Assembly (NCBI RefSeq): GCF_030813055.1
Contig: NZ_JAUSTW010000010.1
Coordinates: 1-64,000 of the forward strand
Length of the DNA: 64,000 bases
Source of the DNA: Neobacillus ginsengisoli
GTDB taxonomy: Bacteria; Bacillota; Bacilli; Bacillales_B; DSM-18226
Reading direction: 5' to 3'
Shown here: piece after piece, positions 52,080-62,275 of the stretch
How the letters are laid out: the number at the start of each line of letters is the position of its first letter
Position numbering within the stretch: position 1 is the first letter of the stretch
Translations under genes and position numbers: made by a program
Notes under the pieces: generated by a model
Database searches by the model: none
Told to the model about the DNA's origin: nothing
The model's input: the letters and a program-made list of their open reading frames with translations, nothing else

Positions 52080-53303
52080 TCACGCAGCAAATTTTCCTGT
52101 GATTGCATTTTCTTTCTTTCGAGGTTTTCCTTGACTAGGAGCCTTTATCGTTAAAGCGATGATTATTGAAATTATGCTTAATACGGCAATGAAGGTGAAA
52201 GTAGGTACGAATCCGCCGAGTGCAGCTGCGATAAACGAACCAGAAAGTGCACCAAGACCGAAGCCTTGATAAACAATACCATAGTTTTTGCTTTGATTTT
52301 TTAAACCAAAGAAATCAGCTATAATTGCAGGAAATATGGTTATATTACCACCAAAGCTAAAAGCAATCCCTGCTACACATGTAAAGAACAAGCCATAATT
52401 TAATTTTGCAAAGCTTAATACTGTTACAGCCACTGCAGTCACTAAAAGTGCACCAGATACCACTTTCAAACGACCCACTTTATCTGATAATGCACCGAGA
52501 ATAATCCGGCCAGTTGTATTAAAAATAGCTACTAATGCCACCGCATTACCTGCAGTTGCTACATCTAATCCGGCTAAACTAACGCCAATATCCTTTACGA
52601 TCCCAATTAGATATAAGCCGCTCATACAAGCTGTAAAAAACATCACAAACAATAAGTATGCTTCCTTTGTTTTCAGCATTTCTTTGACTGTGTAGTCTTT
52701 CTGCGCTGTTTCCTTAAGTGTTTGAGGATTGTTGTTAATTACTGCCTCTTTCACTAGGAATGATCCACCCACAATCATGATCATGACGATTAATCCCCAG
52801 TATAAAAAAGCATGAGAAACGCCTACTGATTGAATAAGTGATCCGTTAATGAACTTAAATAACAAACTTCCAGTACCATATGCCCCCACAGAAATTCCGG
52901 ATATAAGCCCTTTTTTCTCAGGGAACCATTTAATCAGATTAGATAGGGACGTTATATAGGCAGTTCCATCAGCAAATCCGACAACAACACCGGCCAAAAT
53001 ATAGAGCATCCACAGCGATGAAATCTGGGAACTAAGGATTAATCCTGTTCCGAGGACGATACCCGCACAGCCAATGAGACGGCGAATCCCCCATTTATCT
53101 TGTAGCTTACCAGCAAACAGCGTTGAAAAGGCCAGCGCAAAACTTGTAATAGAGAAGGTAACAGCGACCGAGTTTAGCTTCCACCCGAAGTGTTCTACTA
53201 ACGGCTGGTTGAATAAACTCCACGTATAGATAGTTCCTAATCCCATCTGCACGATAATTGTCCCCAATACAATCAGCCATCGTTTATCATTGCTTGCCTT
53301 CAT
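52080..53303 (-). CDS. OFA-family major facilitator transporter
   Basis: 407 residues with twelve helices. The OFA (oxalate/formate antiporter) family marks are GTIYTWSLFNQPLVEHFGW, LAGKLQDKWGIRRL (A-loop), GFADGTAYITSLSNLIKWFPEKKG and DKVGRLK after helix 7-8. Related E. coli YhjX is induced by pyruvate via YpdAB. Here it lies directly downstream of a LytS/LytTR two-component system on the same strand, with LytTR-type boxes in the gap. A pyruvate or related monocarboxylate substrate is inferred. Start at 53303 has AGGAGAT nearby. Confidence 0.88.
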   Translation of the reverse strand: MKASNDKRWLIVLGTIIVQMGLGTIYTWSLFNQPLVEHFGWKLNSVAVTFSITSFALAFSTLFAGKLQDKWGIRRLIGCAGIVLGTGLILSSQISSLWMLYILAGVVVGFADGTAYITSLSNLIKWFPEKKGLISGISVGAYGTGSLLFKFINGSLIQSVGVSHAFLYWGLIVMIMIVGGSFLVKEAVINNNPQTLKETAQKDYTVKEMLKTKEAYLLFVMFFTACMSGLYLIGIVKDIGVSLAGLDVATAGNAVALVAIFNTTGRIILGALSDKVGRLKVVSGALLVTAVAVTVLSFAKLNYGLFFTCVAGIAFSFGGNITIFPAIIADFFGLKNQSKNYGIVYQGFGLGALSGSFIAAALGGFVPTFTFIAVLSIISIIIALTIKAPSQGKPRKKENAITGKFAA

Positions 53304-53435
53304 TTCAATCTCCTCTTTTCATTTGTCTCTTATCCAGGTATTCAAAATTGTTATTTTCATAATCAGCAAACCTTATTTGGTCTGTTTACAATAAAAATAA
53401 TACCACCTGAAAAAGGAGTTGAAATCGGTTTCAGC

Positions 53436-53466
53436 ATGAAATGCCTATAATAGGGAATGAACGGTG
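53436..53466 (-). promoter_or_regulatory. Candidate LytTR-type direct-repeat operator
   Basis: On the minus strand CACCGTTCAT and GGCATTTCAT lie exactly 21 bases apart start to start (11-base gap). The second equals the E. coli YpdB box GGCATTTCAT; the first contains ACCGTTCAT, which fits the general LytTR consensus. A weak ATTTCA/TATTAT promoter pair with 17-base spacing follows about 25 bases downstream, as expected for an activated promoter. Confidence 0.5.
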
Positions 53467-53467
53467 C

Positions 53468-54247
53468 TTATAAACGCATGATTTGTCGAAACACTTTCAC
53501 CTTGCTTCTACTAACTGGAATTTCCACTGTAAGATCCTTAAGGCGTAATAGATAGGTTTGGTTGAACCATGGAACAATTTCACGGACTTTTGTCAGATTT
53601 ACTGAATAAGACCGATGACAGCGAAAAAACAAGTCCTGTGGCAACCGCGAATGGAAGTCTGATATACTCATCGGCATTGTGTACTCTTCCTTTTGAGTAT
53701 AAACGAACGTGATTTTCTCACTAGCGGAAGCGTAATAAATATCATTCACATCTGTTACAAAAATTTTATCGTTCTTCCTTAGATTTATTCGGCCCGCAGC
53801 CCCCGAACTCATTTCCCCCTCATGAAGAAGCGGTTTCTGATTACTACTAAGTTCCATACCCTGATTATTAGTTTTAGAATGATCACGTTTATAAACAGAT
53901 TCAAGTTTGTTCAACATTGCAGCAATCCGCTTCTCGTCATAAGGCTTTAAAATATAATCAAAGGCTTCAAGTTCAAAAGCTTGAGCAGCATGTTCTTTGT
54001 AGGCTGTTGTAAAAATAATATATGGTTTCTTGGCAAACTTACTGATATTACTTGCTAGAAGCATGCCATCAAGTGAGGGAATGTTAATATCCAGAAAAAT
54101 CGCGTCTGTTTCTTGCTCCTGCAAAAATTTTAATACATCTAATCCGTCATCAAAAAAATCTGTTACTTCAATTTCACTATGCGTCTCAATTAAATATTCT
54201 AGTTCCTCACGGGCCGGTATTTCGTCTTCAACAATGATCGCTTTCAT
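53468..54247 (-). CDS. LytTR-family response regulator (LytT/YpdB-like)
   Basis: 259 residues: receiver domain (1-120) with DE at 8-9, phosphoacceptor in IFLDINIPS (about 53) and lysine in YILKPYDEK; a linker (about 125-150); and a LytTR DNA-binding domain (about 155-258) with [32 protein letters not shown] and [14 protein letters not shown]. Its start overlaps the kinase stop by 4 bases. It should bind direct repeats such as those at 53436-53466 and activate the OFA transporter gene. Confidence 0.93.
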   Translation of the reverse strand: MKAIIVEDEIPAREELEYLIETHSEIEVTDFFDDGLDVLKFLQEQETDAIFLDINIPSLDGMLLASNISKFAKKPYIIFTTAYKEHAAQAFELEAFDYILKPYDEKRIAAMLNKLESVYKRDHSKTNNQGMELSSNQKPLLHEGEMSSGAAGRINLRKNDKIFVTDVNDIYYASASEKITFVYTQKEEYTMPMSISDFHSRLPQDLFFRCHRSYSVNLTKVREIVPWFNQTYLLRLKDLTVEIPVSRSKVKVFRQIMRL

Positions 54248-55905
54248 TTTATCTCCTTTGCTATGTCAAAATAGACCTCAGTTCCTGGTGCGAGCCGATG
54301 GATGATTAGCCCTTTCCCATAGATAAGCTTGACTCGCTGATGAACATTATACAATCCGATTTTTCTTGCCGGCACATTATCACGGTACAAATTTTCAATT
54401 ACTTCTTCTTCAATCCCGGCCCCCGTATCCTTCACACTTATTCTAATGGTATTTTCCATATCCTTAACCGCGATGGTAACAATTCCTGGTCCTTTTGTCT
54501 TTAATATGCCATGGATAATTGCATTCTCCACGAGCGGTTGTATCAACAGGCTTGGAATACTTACACTCACTTCGTCTATATCATATTCTACTTTCAGACG
54601 ACTGCCAAAACGAGCCTTCTCAATTTCCACATAATCGCGAACCTGTTCGAGTGCTTTGTGGATATCAATCAACTCATCGTTTACTTCAAGATTGTACCGC
54701 ATATAGCCCGAAAGATTGATAATCAATTCACGAGCCTTTTCCGGATTTCTTCTCGTCGTGGATGCAATCGCATTTAGTGCATTAAAGAGAAAATGCGGGT
54801 TTATTTTCGTTTGGAGTGCCTTCAGCTCAGCCTTATTAGCCGCTTCCTTAATTTGCTCAATCCGAGATACCTCCATAAGTGTGGAAATCATTTGCGATAA
54901 TCCAATCGCCATTGTCTGTAAGGAATAAGTCATTTTATAGGCTTTGCGGTAATAGATTTTGAGGGTTCCGGTCACTTCTCCCCTCTCCTCAAATGGCATG
55001 ATGAGAAGGTATTGGATTTGAGGTGTATGATGATCAGCAACTTGATTTTTTATCGTGATTTTCCCCGTTCGAATGGCTTCTTTTGTGAAATCACTGATAA
55101 TTTCCTGGCCTATTTTATATCTTTCCTCCCCGAAGCCAACATAAGCGAGAACATTGTGAGTATCGGTTATAGCGACCGCATCAGCCTTAATATCATCTTT
55201 GATGATGGTGCAAATCGTTTTTAGAGACTCAGAATTAATAGAACGAAAATATGGTAGCGTCTTATTGGCTATTTCCAATGCTAACTTGGCTTGTTTTGCG
55301 GCAATCATTTCTTTTTCACCTTCGACGCTCATGACAAGCAATACAATCAGGCCAATGTTGATTTCTCCAATAACCATTGGAAATCCAATTTTTGAGACAA
55401 TGTCTAAACCAAGATCAAACGGATTCGCCATTCTAAGAATCAACAGCATGGTCAAGACTTCACAAAACATTCCTGCAGCTATTCCATAAATCCAACGTTG
55501 GGACCTCTTCACTTTTCGATTAATAAATCCGGAAACTATCCCCGCTACAATACTTGTTATAAGACATGGTACAGATGTAACCCCTCCAATATCATAAAAG
55601 TAGCGGTGCACTCCTGAAACGATTCCGGTGATGACCCCAACCCATGGTCCAAACAATATTCCTCCGGACACGATTGCGATTGTTCTAATATTCATAATCG
55701 ACCCTTCTACTTTAATGCCAGAGTATGTACCAAAAATGGCAAAAACACAAAAGATAAAAGTGATGACTACTCGTTCTGCCGGAGAATGACGATCCTTTTG
55801 AAGTGACTCCTTAAACCTAGGAATCCGTGTCATAAAAAACAGGCAGATTAACAGCAGAGCTGCCCGTTCGAATAAATGGATCAACATTTCTAATGAAGTA
55901 TACAT
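54244..55905 (-). CDS. LytS/YpdA-type sensor histidine kinase
   Basis: 553 residues. N-terminal 5TM-5TMR_LYT membrane domain (about 1-200) with [21 protein letters not shown], then a GAF-like region (about 215-360), His_kinase domain with [15 protein letters not shown] and an ATPase domain with [10 protein letters not shown] and DTGAGIEEE. This is the LytS/YpdA/BtsS class, several of which sense pyruvate. It is first of a kinase-regulator pair upstream of an OFA transporter. Confidence 0.93.
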   Translation of the reverse strand: MYTSLEMLIHLFERAALLLICLFFMTRIPRFKESLQKDRHSPAERVVITFIFCVFAIFGTYSGIKVEGSIMNIRTIAIVSGGILFGPWVGVITGIVSGVHRYFYDIGGVTSVPCLITSIVAGIVSGFINRKVKRSQRWIYGIAAGMFCEVLTMLLILRMANPFDLGLDIVSKIGFPMVIGEINIGLIVLLVMSVEGEKEMIAAKQAKLALEIANKTLPYFRSINSESLKTICTIIKDDIKADAVAITDTHNVLAYVGFGEERYKIGQEIISDFTKEAIRTGKITIKNQVADHHTPQIQYLLIMPFEERGEVTGTLKIYYRKAYKMTYSLQTMAIGLSQMISTLMEVSRIEQIKEAANKAELKALQTKINPHFLFNALNAIASTTRRNPEKARELIINLSGYMRYNLEVNDELIDIHKALEQVRDYVEIEKARFGSRLKVEYDIDEVSVSIPSLLIQPLVENAIIHGILKTKGPGIVTIAVKDMENTIRISVKDTGAGIEEEVIENLYRDNVPARKIGLYNVHQRVKLIYGKGLIIHRLAPGTEVYFDIAKEIK

Positions 55906-56307
55906 ATTTCGGTTTCCTCTCTCGAATCATTTAACAGCCATGTTTCATTTTAACAGACTGAGAACGTCAATCCTGTGAAAAATGTTATCCTCCCTTTCGC
56001 ATAGTACTTTTTTCAAATATCTAACCAAAAGCAAATGAAAGCGACTGGTTTTTTATTTGAACATCTGAATGATCTGGTTTGCTAAGCAGCTTGGGCTATA
56101 AGGGGTCCCTTATTGTAACCACCATGATACGATGCCAAGTGTCGAAGAAAAAAGGCACAACTAGCGGGACGAACCTAGCTGTGCCTTTTTGTATTTTATG
56201 CTAAAAACCGTTCTACTGTTTTATGCCTTTACACTGGAGTGAAGTATCGCTAATTGAGATCCTTTTGATTTAGCTTCAAATAAGGGTTGTAGTAAAATAC
56301 TTACTGA
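55906..56307. other. 401-base intergenic region
   Basis: It holds the terminator at 56148-56190 and the unassigned promoter zone of the LytS kinase gene. No other gene or known RNA was recognised. Confidence 0.5.
56148..56190. terminator. Terminator of the YgjP-type gene
   Basis: AAAAAGGCACA-CTAG, loop, CTAG-TGTGCCTTTTT, with A and T tracts on both flanks. It is about 118 bases past the stop at 56308 on the minus strand. Confidence 0.85.
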
Positions 56308-57015
56308 CTAAATTGTCATTTTCCATTTTGATAAAGCCAACCAGTTTTCCTTCTCCTTATAATCTGGTATTATTGTTCCAACAAGGCGCCAGAAGGATCG
56401 GTCGTGATTCAGATGGACCATATGGCACATTTCGTGAACGACTACATAGTCAATTACCGCACGTGGTGCCATTGCCAGCCTCCAATTAAATGTTAGCTGC
56501 AGTTTTGAATCACAGGTTCCCCATGTAGTTTTACTATCCGTGATACGAATAGAGCGTGGTCTTGTTTTAAAATTGCATTGATAGAAATAGATACTTTTCT
56601 CCACTAAAGCCTTACACTGCTGGTAATAAAATCGTTTTAAAGCTTGTTTTACTTTTTCATCTTCAAGCTGCTTCACACATATATGCAGCTGTTCTCCTTC
56701 AAACACTACATGGTCTTTCGTTATATTTATGTCTTGGAAGATCTTTATTGGATAGGTATTTCCTAAATAAAGAAAGCTCTCACCATGCTCATAAACCTTT
56801 TCCTGTTGCCCATGTAGCCTATCCCTCATTTCATTTAATTTTTGCTGAATAAGATCCCAGTTTTCCTCTAATAACTGAAGCACTCTTTCATCGTGTGTCC
56901 CTTTCGGAGCCTGGAGTTCAACATTTCCATAGCTATCTATAGTAATTCCTATTGAGGTCCGGTTTTTGTATTTTATCTCAAAACGTATTGTCTTACCTGA
57001 GTAGGTATGTATCAT
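56308..57015 (-). CDS. YgjP-like metallopeptidase (M48/DUF45 family)
   Basis: 235 residues. The zinc motif VVHEMCHMVHLNHDRSFW (HExxH plus following H) lies at about residues 190-207, preceded by TWGTCDSKLQLTFNWRLAMAP. This is the YgjP/SprT-like DUF45 pattern. Such proteins are predicted zinc peptidases of unknown substrate. It lies just downstream of yehS, with no clear internal terminator. Confidence 0.88.
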   Translation of the reverse strand: MIHTYSGKTIRFEIKYKNRTSIGITIDSYGNVELQAPKGTHDERVLQLLEENWDLIQQKLNEMRDRLHGQQEKVYEHGESFLYLGNTYPIKIFQDINITKDHVVFEGEQLHICVKQLEDEKVKQALKRFYYQQCKALVEKSIYFYQCNFKTRPRSIRITDSKTTWGTCDSKLQLTFNWRLAMAPRAVIDYVVVHEMCHMVHLNHDRSFWRLVGTIIPDYKEKENWLALSKWKMTI

Positions 57016-57044
57016 GTCATCACCTGTAGGATCCTTTAATGCCG

Positions 57045-57542
57045 TTATCCCCTGTATTTGATAGCTAGTCCTTTTAAGAAGTTCCTGGCGAATTTATCTC
57101 CGCACTCTTTATAATTCTTATGGCCTTCTTTTCTTAATAAAGCGCCCAGTTCTCCTTTTGTTACCGTGATTCCTGCTTTTTCGAATATATCAAGCATATC
57201 CTCAGTCGTTAATGCTAGTGATATTTTTACTTTCTTTAAAAGGAGATTATTAACGTTTGCGCTTTTCTTTAAAGACGGCTCTGGTGTATCAAGCTGTCCT
57301 GGTTTGGGCTCTTGTTTTCCTCTTTTAAAAATAATAAAGCCATTTAAAAATGAATCTACCATATCGTTATTACATTTCATTTGATCGTCATTTCCAGCTT
57401 CATAATCATCTGATTTTGTGAGAATCTTTAGCACTTCAGGTACTGTTACTTCCACGCCACCAAGTTTAAAAATCTCTACCATTTCTGTATTTTTTATTTC
57501 CAGTGCATATCTCAATCGAATTAATATATCGTTATTATCCAA
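57045..57542 (-). CDS. yehS: YehS family protein (DUF1456)
   Basis: 165 residues with two DUF1456 repeats: NNDILIRLRYALEIKNTEMV, EIFKLGGVEVTVPEVLKIL and again KVSLALTTEDMLDIFEKAG with LGALLRKEGHKNYKECGDKF. Function unknown; matches YehS of Bacillus. The start is TTG at 57542 with AGGAGGTC seven bases upstream. A longer frame reaches into a partial repeat sequence at 57565 and is unlikely to be translated. Confidence 0.88.
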   Translation of the reverse strand: MDNNDILIRLRYALEIKNTEMVEIFKLGGVEVTVPEVLKILTKSDDYEAGNDDQMKCNNDMVDSFLNGFIIFKRGKQEPKPGQLDTPEPSLKKSANVNNLLLKKVKISLALTTEDMLDIFEKAGITVTKGELGALLRKEGHKNYKECGDKFARNFLKGLAIKYRG

Positions 57543-57564
57543 CAATAGACCTCCTATTTTAAAA

Positions 57565-57581
57565 CTAGTGCCTGTCCCCTT
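57565..57581. repeat. Partial copy of the dispersed element core
   Basis: AGTGCCTGTCCCCTT resembles the GGTGCCTGTCACC core with one arm lost. It lies 8 bases before the rlmCD stop on the lower side of yehS, so it fits the pattern of copies near gene ends, but only weakly. Confidence 0.4.
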
Positions 57582-57588
57582 AAGCAAT

Positions 57589-58959
57589 CTATCTAAGCTC
57601 AATCTTTGCAATTACCTCAACATGCGTCGTCTGCGGAAACATATCCACAGGCTGCACTTCCACCGTCTTGTATCCTCCATCTTCTAAAACCCTTAAATCC
57701 CGCGCAAGGGTAGCCGGATTACAGGATACATAGACAACCTTTTTCGGTTTCATTTCAATGATGGTTTGCAGCAAAGCTTCGTCACAACCCTTTCGCGGCG
57801 GATCTACCACAAGTACATCTGCAGTATTTCCTTCTTTGTACCACTTTGGTATCACAACTTCCGCTTCCCCAACAGCAAACTCGGCATTCAAAATTTCATT
57901 GATTGCCGCGTTCCGCTTTGCATCCTCTATCGCTTCCGGGACAATCTCCACGCCAAATACCTTTTTGGCTTTTTGTGCTAAAAATAAAGAAATCGTTCCG
58001 ATGCCGCAATAAGCGTCAATCACATTTTCTTCCCCGCTTAAGTCGGCATACTCCAGCGCTTTATCATACAACACCTTTGTCTGAACAGGGTTCACCTGGT
58101 AAAAGGACAGAGCGGAGATGGCAAATTTCACATCTCCAATATAGTCATAAATAACTTCATTGCCCCAAAGAACGGTGGTTTTCTCACCTAAAATAACGTT
58201 TGTACGTTTTGAATTGACATTATGAACAATCGATTTTACCTTAGGAAGTCGAGCACGGATTGCCTCCACCAGTTTATTTTTCTGAGAGATATCCGCCGTT
58301 CTCGTAATAATCACCACCATGAGCTCCCCCGTTTGCTTACCGAAACGTGCCATAATATGGCGGAGAACTCCTTTATGGGTTTCTTCTTGATAGGCAGCTA
58401 TCCCGAGTTCGTTGCAAATTTCCTTCACCGCCTGTACCGCTTCATTGATTTCCGGCAATTGAATCAGACTTTCATTCGTATCTACGATTTCATGGCTTCT
58501 TGGTTTAAAAAAACCGGCAATCAATTTCCCGTCTTTTTCTCCCACAGGGACTTGGGCTTTGTTTCGGTAGTGCCATGGTTCCGCCATTCCTAAGATCGGA
58601 TGAACTTTAACATCCTTCAGTTTGCCGATGCGGGTCAGCACTTGCCGGACTTGATTTTCCTTATATTTCAGCTGACCTTCATAGCTGATATGCTCCAATT
58701 GGCAGCCGCCATACATATGGGAGTCACTACCGGCAATATCAACCCGATAAGGGCTTTTTTCATAAAGCTCCATTAATCGCCCAATACCGTAACCCTTTCC
58801 AGTCTTAATGACTTTTACCTTCGCCCTTTCACCCGGTAAACCATTGGAGACAAACAGCGGGTAACCGTCAACCTTCGCTACACCTGCTCCGTCATGGGTT
58901 AAATCTTCGAAAACTACATCTATATAGTCATTTTTTTGTACGGGTATTATTTTGTTCAT
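57589..58959 (-). CDS. rlmCD: 23S rRNA (uracil-5-)-methyltransferase RlmCD (YefA)
   Basis: 456 residues. N-terminal TRAM domain ([20 protein letters not shown], about 15-34), then an iron-sulfur-like region with [18 protein letters not shown], and the methyltransferase domain with [17 protein letters not shown] (SAM binding), [11 protein letters not shown] and catalytic [11 protein letters not shown]. It methylates U747/U1939 in 23S rRNA (RlmCD of B. subtilis does both). A gene pair with dgkB is typical for Bacillus, though pncB intervenes here. Confidence 0.93.
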   Translation of the reverse strand: MNKIIPVQKNDYIDVVFEDLTHDGAGVAKVDGYPLFVSNGLPGERAKVKVIKTGKGYGIGRLMELYEKSPYRVDIAGSDSHMYGGCQLEHISYEGQLKYKENQVRQVLTRIGKLKDVKVHPILGMAEPWHYRNKAQVPVGEKDGKLIAGFFKPRSHEIVDTNESLIQLPEINEAVQAVKEICNELGIAAYQEETHKGVLRHIMARFGKQTGELMVVIITRTADISQKNKLVEAIRARLPKVKSIVHNVNSKRTNVILGEKTTVLWGNEVIYDYIGDVKFAISALSFYQVNPVQTKVLYDKALEYADLSGEENVIDAYCGIGTISLFLAQKAKKVFGVEIVPEAIEDAKRNAAINEILNAEFAVGEAEVVIPKWYKEGNTADVLVVDPPRKGCDEALLQTIIEMKPKKVVYVSCNPATLARDLRVLEDGGYKTVEVQPVDMFPQTTHVEVIAKIELR

Positions 58960-59226
58960 CGATTTCTTCCTTTGCGCTATTTTGACTAGAAAAATTGTAA
59001 CATACTATGAGGGTAAGTATGAAATGGACGGGAGTGATTTTCTGTTAAACAAGGTTATTCCGCCGAGTTTCACAAATAATCCAGCAAAATACCCATTTTC
59101 AAGAAGGCTAAATACTAAAATTCTGAATTTCCCTTTAAAAATGAAAGTCTGTTTTTGTTAATATTGTTTTTGCTACAAAACTAAATATTTTCAAGTCGAT
59201 AGGCTTCCTTTACTTGTGGATATGCA

Positions 59227-59347
59227 GAGTTTATTTGCAAAAAAATGTGCTTCCATTTGCGGAAATGCCGCTTTCATTTGCGAAAAGCTGCTTTTATTTG
59301 CGAAAAACAGCTTTCATTTGCGAAAAAGCCATTTCCATTTGGGGATA
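59227..59347. repeat. Degenerate 21-bp tandem repeats
   Basis: Six units with the shared core T(T/C)CATTTGCGAAAA(A/G), each 20-21 bases long: TTTGCAAAAAAATGTGC, CATTTGCGGAAATGCCGC, CATTTGCGAAAAGCTGCT, TATTTGCGAAAAACAGCT, CATTTGCGAAAAAGCCAT, CATTTGGGGATAACCGTT. Two helical turns per unit. It is in the 470-base gap 58960-59430 between rlmCD and pncB, which has no other gene. Confidence 0.8.
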
Positions 59348-59396
59348 ACCGTTTTCTATTACAAAAAGCCACAATCTTTTAGAAAAGAGCCAAATG

Positions 59397-59424
59397 AAAA
59401 GACGCCCTACCCCTAGGACGCCCC
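59397..59424 (-). terminator. Terminator of pncB
   Basis: On the minus strand GGCGTCCTA pairs with TAGGGCGTC around GGGG, followed by TTTTC. It lies just after the pncB stop. Confidence 0.7.
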
Positions 59425-59430
59425 TTCCTT

Positions 59431-60894
59431 CTAATCTCTCATCTCAACAACTTTCTCTTTAACCTCTTCGATATTTTCCATTTTGTTATCCCAGCACTTT
59501 TGGCTAAGGTCAACCGGGTAATCCTCCGGATTCATGATCCGTTTATACTCATCCCAAAGCGATTCAAGATTTTGCTTCAAATATTCACGTGATTCTTCAA
59601 GGCATGGAATTTCATAAACAAGCTCTCCATTACTAAAAATATTCTCATGAAGCTCTTTTGCCGTAAAGTTGGTAACAATCTTATTCATGTACGTATGGGT
59701 TGGATGGAACATCCTAAGCTTCTTCTCAGGCAGCTTTTCCTCCTCCATCGCAATGTAATCCCCTTCAGCATGGTGGTTCGTATTATTGATAATTCGGTAA
59801 ATTTTCTTCAGTCCTGGAGTTGTTACTTTTTCCGGATTGGAGGAAATCTTAATTGTATCCTCCATATTGCCATTATCACCTTCAATGGCAACAATTTTAT
59901 AAACCGCCCCTAGTGCAGCTTGATCATATGCTGTAATCAACTTCGTGCCGATTCCCCAGCTATCGATTTTTGCCCCTTGGGATTTCAAATTCATAATCGT
60001 ATATTCATCCAAATCGCTTGATGCCACAATCTTTGCATCCTTAAAACCTGCTTCATCCAGCATTTTGCGAGCTTCTTTTGAAAAATAGGCCAGGTCACCG
60101 CTATCCAGACGGATCCCGATAAAATTAATTTTATCTCCTAATTCTTTTGCCACCTTAATGGCATTTGGCACGCCAAGACGCAATGTGTCATACGTATCTA
60201 CTAAAAATACACAGTCCTTATGTGTTTCTGCATACTTATGGAAAGCTGTGTATTCATCCTTATAGGCTTGTACCATTGAATGGGCATGGGTGCCTGAAAC
60301 CGGGATTTGAAACATTTTTCCCGCTCTTACATTACTGGTAGCTTCAAAGCCGGCAAGATACGCTGCACGTGTTCCCCAGATGGCTGCATCCATTTCCTGC
60401 GCCCGTCTTGTCCCAAATTCCATTGCCACTTCACTGCCGACAACCTGCTTGATTCGTGAAGCTTTAGTCGCTATTAATGTTTGGTAATTCACAATGTTAA
60501 GTAAAGCTGTTTCGATTAATTGTGCTTCTGCGAGCGGAGCATCGACTCGAATGATCGGCTCATTGCCGAAAACGAGCTCGCCCTCTTTCATGGAACGGAT
60601 CGTTCCTGTAAAACGCATATTTTTAAGATATTCTAAAAAGTCATCCTTGTACCCAACTTCATTTTTCAAATATTCAAGGTCTTCTTCGCTAAAACGGAAA
60701 CCTTGAATAAACTGAATCACCTTTTCCAATCCGGCGAAAACAGCATAGCCATTTCCAAACGGAAGCTTGCGGAAAAATAATTCGAAGACCGCACGTTTAT
60801 TATGTATTCCATCTCTCCAGTATGTCTCTGCCATATTAATCTGGTAAAGATCTGTATGCAGAGTAAAACTATCATCATGATAAATGTGTTTCAT
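59431..60894 (-). CDS. pncB: Nicotinate phosphoribosyltransferase
   Basis: 487 residues. Family marks are LYQINMAETYWRDGIHNKRAVFELFFRKLP, MEFGTRRAQEMDAAIWGTRAAYLAGFEATSN (with the catalytic-region arginines), SGTHAHSMVQAY (active-site histidine) and DTYDTLRLGVPNA, RLDSGDLAYFS. It makes nicotinate mononucleotide in NAD salvage. Start at 60894 follows GGGGGTC; a longer frame (18 codons more) lacks support. It stands between rlmCD and dgkB with its own terminator. Confidence 0.95.
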   Translation of the reverse strand: MKHIYHDDSFTLHTDLYQINMAETYWRDGIHNKRAVFELFFRKLPFGNGYAVFAGLEKVIQFIQGFRFSEEDLEYLKNEVGYKDDFLEYLKNMRFTGTIRSMKEGELVFGNEPIIRVDAPLAEAQLIETALLNIVNYQTLIATKASRIKQVVGSEVAMEFGTRRAQEMDAAIWGTRAAYLAGFEATSNVRAGKMFQIPVSGTHAHSMVQAYKDEYTAFHKYAETHKDCVFLVDTYDTLRLGVPNAIKVAKELGDKINFIGIRLDSGDLAYFSKEARKMLDEAGFKDAKIVASSDLDEYTIMNLKSQGAKIDSWGIGTKLITAYDQAALGAVYKIVAIEGDNGNMEDTIKISSNPEKVTTPGLKKIYRIINNTNHHAEGDYIAMEEEKLPEKKLRMFHPTHTYMNKIVTNFTAKELHENIFSNGELVYEIPCLEESREYLKQNLESLWDEYKRIMNPEDYPVDLSQKCWDNKMENIEEVKEKVVEMRD

Positions 60895-61099
60895 AATTGA
60901 CCCCCGAATACTATACAGCTTTTTCAACATTATTAACCATTCTACCATTTAAAAGACTATTTAACCATAGCCACCGGCGATTGTGCAAAATGCCCTAGAA
61001 GCATCTATCGCCACAAATGTCCTGCCACGACGATTGTCTTTTTTTCATTATACTCAATAATTCTAGACATGTACCTTTTTTTCCTTTTTCACATCACAG

Positions 61100-61130
61100 A
61101 AAAAAGTCCGCCCCATTTGGAACGAACTTT
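61100..61130 (-). terminator. Terminator of dgkB
   Basis: On the minus strand AAGTTCGTTCC and GGGGCGGACTT pair, with G-T pairs, and TTTTTT follows. It is directly after the dgkB stop. Confidence 0.7.
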
Positions 61131-61132
61131 TG

Positions 61133-62074
61133 TTAACTGTATCTTTGTCCCGGCACCCAATCAGTAGGGCGGTCCAGCGGGCGAATATCATCGATTGGAA
61201 CGAATACCTCCAAATGGCGGTACAGGTTTTCAAACTCTGATGGAAGCAAGCCGCCGAATTCCCCATCTAAATTAAGCTGCACTGTTTCACTAGAATGTAC
61301 TTTAATACGATTTGCCTGGGTGTAAATAACATTCGGATCATTTACATGCTCACCGCGAACGGCTAAAGTGGCAATTCGGATAAACTCGGCAAGATTGATT
61401 TTTTTCAAAATTAACAATGAAAATAACCCATCATTAATCGACGCATCCGGTGCAAGCTTTTCAAATCCACCGATTGAATTTGTCAGTCCCACAAGAAATA
61501 GCATCGCTTCACCTTCAAAAAGTTTCCCGTCATATTCAATTCTAACTTCTGATGGTTTAATGGAAGGAAGCATTTCCATTCCTTTTAAATAGTACGCCAG
61601 TTGCCCGAGCATTGTTTTTAATTTGCTTGGCACTTCGTATGTAAGCTCTGTGATTCTGCCGCCGCCGGCAATATTAATAAAGTATTTATCATTGATTTTT
61701 CCGATATCAACGGGAATCATATCCCCTTTTGTAATAATATCAACAGCGGTTCCGATATCCCTTGGAATTTGCAGCGCACGGGCAAAATCATTCGTTGTAC
61801 CTGCGGGGATAATTCCCAACTTCGGCCGATACTCCTGTTCTGCAAGACCGTTGACCACTTCATGAATCGTTCCGTCACCGCCGGCTGCAATGACAATATC
61901 ATACCGGCGCTCAACAGCGATCTTTGCTGCTTGAATCGCATCTCCTGCCCCGGTTGTGGCGTGACACGATGCTTCATATCCGGCCCTCTCCAACTTTTCA
62001 AGAATCTCCGGTAAATTGCGCTTAAGAATTTCCCGTCCTGATGTAGGATTGTATATAAGTCTTGCTCTTTTCAT
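61133..62074 (-). CDS. dgkB: Diacylglycerol kinase
   Basis: 313 residues of the DAGK catalytic family: YNPTSGRE, AAGGDGTIHEVVNGLA (nucleotide-binding GGDGT), IPAGTTNDFARAL and the C-terminal NLDGEFGG (the LDGE metal/phosphate motif). This is DgkB (YerQ), which phosphorylates diacylglycerol produced by lipoteichoic acid synthesis. Start at 62074 (second of two ATGs) is nine bases after AGGATG; the first ATG gives one more residue. Confidence 0.93.
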   Translation of the reverse strand: MKRARLIYNPTSGREILKRNLPEILEKLERAGYEASCHATTGAGDAIQAAKIAVERRYDIVIAAGGDGTIHEVVNGLAEQEYRPKLGIIPAGTTNDFARALQIPRDIGTAVDIITKGDMIPVDIGKINDKYFINIAGGGRITELTYEVPSKLKTMLGQLAYYLKGMEMLPSIKPSEVRIEYDGKLFEGEAMLFLVGLTNSIGGFEKLAPDASINDGLFSLLILKKINLAEFIRIATLAVRGEHVNDPNVIYTQANRIKVHSSETVQLNLDGEFGGLLPSEFENLYRHLEVFVPIDDIRPLDRPTDWVPGQRYS

Positions 62075-62241
62075 CATTTCATCATCCTATTATTTGAAAT
62101 CAACTATTGGCATTCATAACAGAAGGGTGTTTCTATATTCTACCAATGAATATCAAACCTTTCAAACATTCTGCTAAGCCATAAATACTATTCTTTCCTT
62201 TTACTTCCGTCTATTATCATACCGTTTTTTTATTTTTTTGC

Positions 62242-62275
62242 AAAAAAAAAACGAGCGATATGTCTCGCACGTTAT
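62242..62275 (-). terminator. Terminator of the pentapeptide gene
   Basis: On the minus strand AACGTGCGAGACATATCGCTCGTT forms a stem with inner G-C pairs (positions 62250-62273) and is followed by ten T. It overlaps the last codons of the gene. Confidence 0.85.

Noticed and set aside
56025..56055. cre-like AAATGAAAGCGACTGG near the LytS gene
   Set aside because: The right half does not match the consensus and its palindrome is lost.
59216..59416. 66-codon frame with repeated FAKN/HLRK motifs; also considered as a CRISPR-like array
   Set aside because: The peptide pattern comes from 21-bp tandem repeats. There are no unique spacers between identical repeats and no cas genes, so it is not a CRISPR array.
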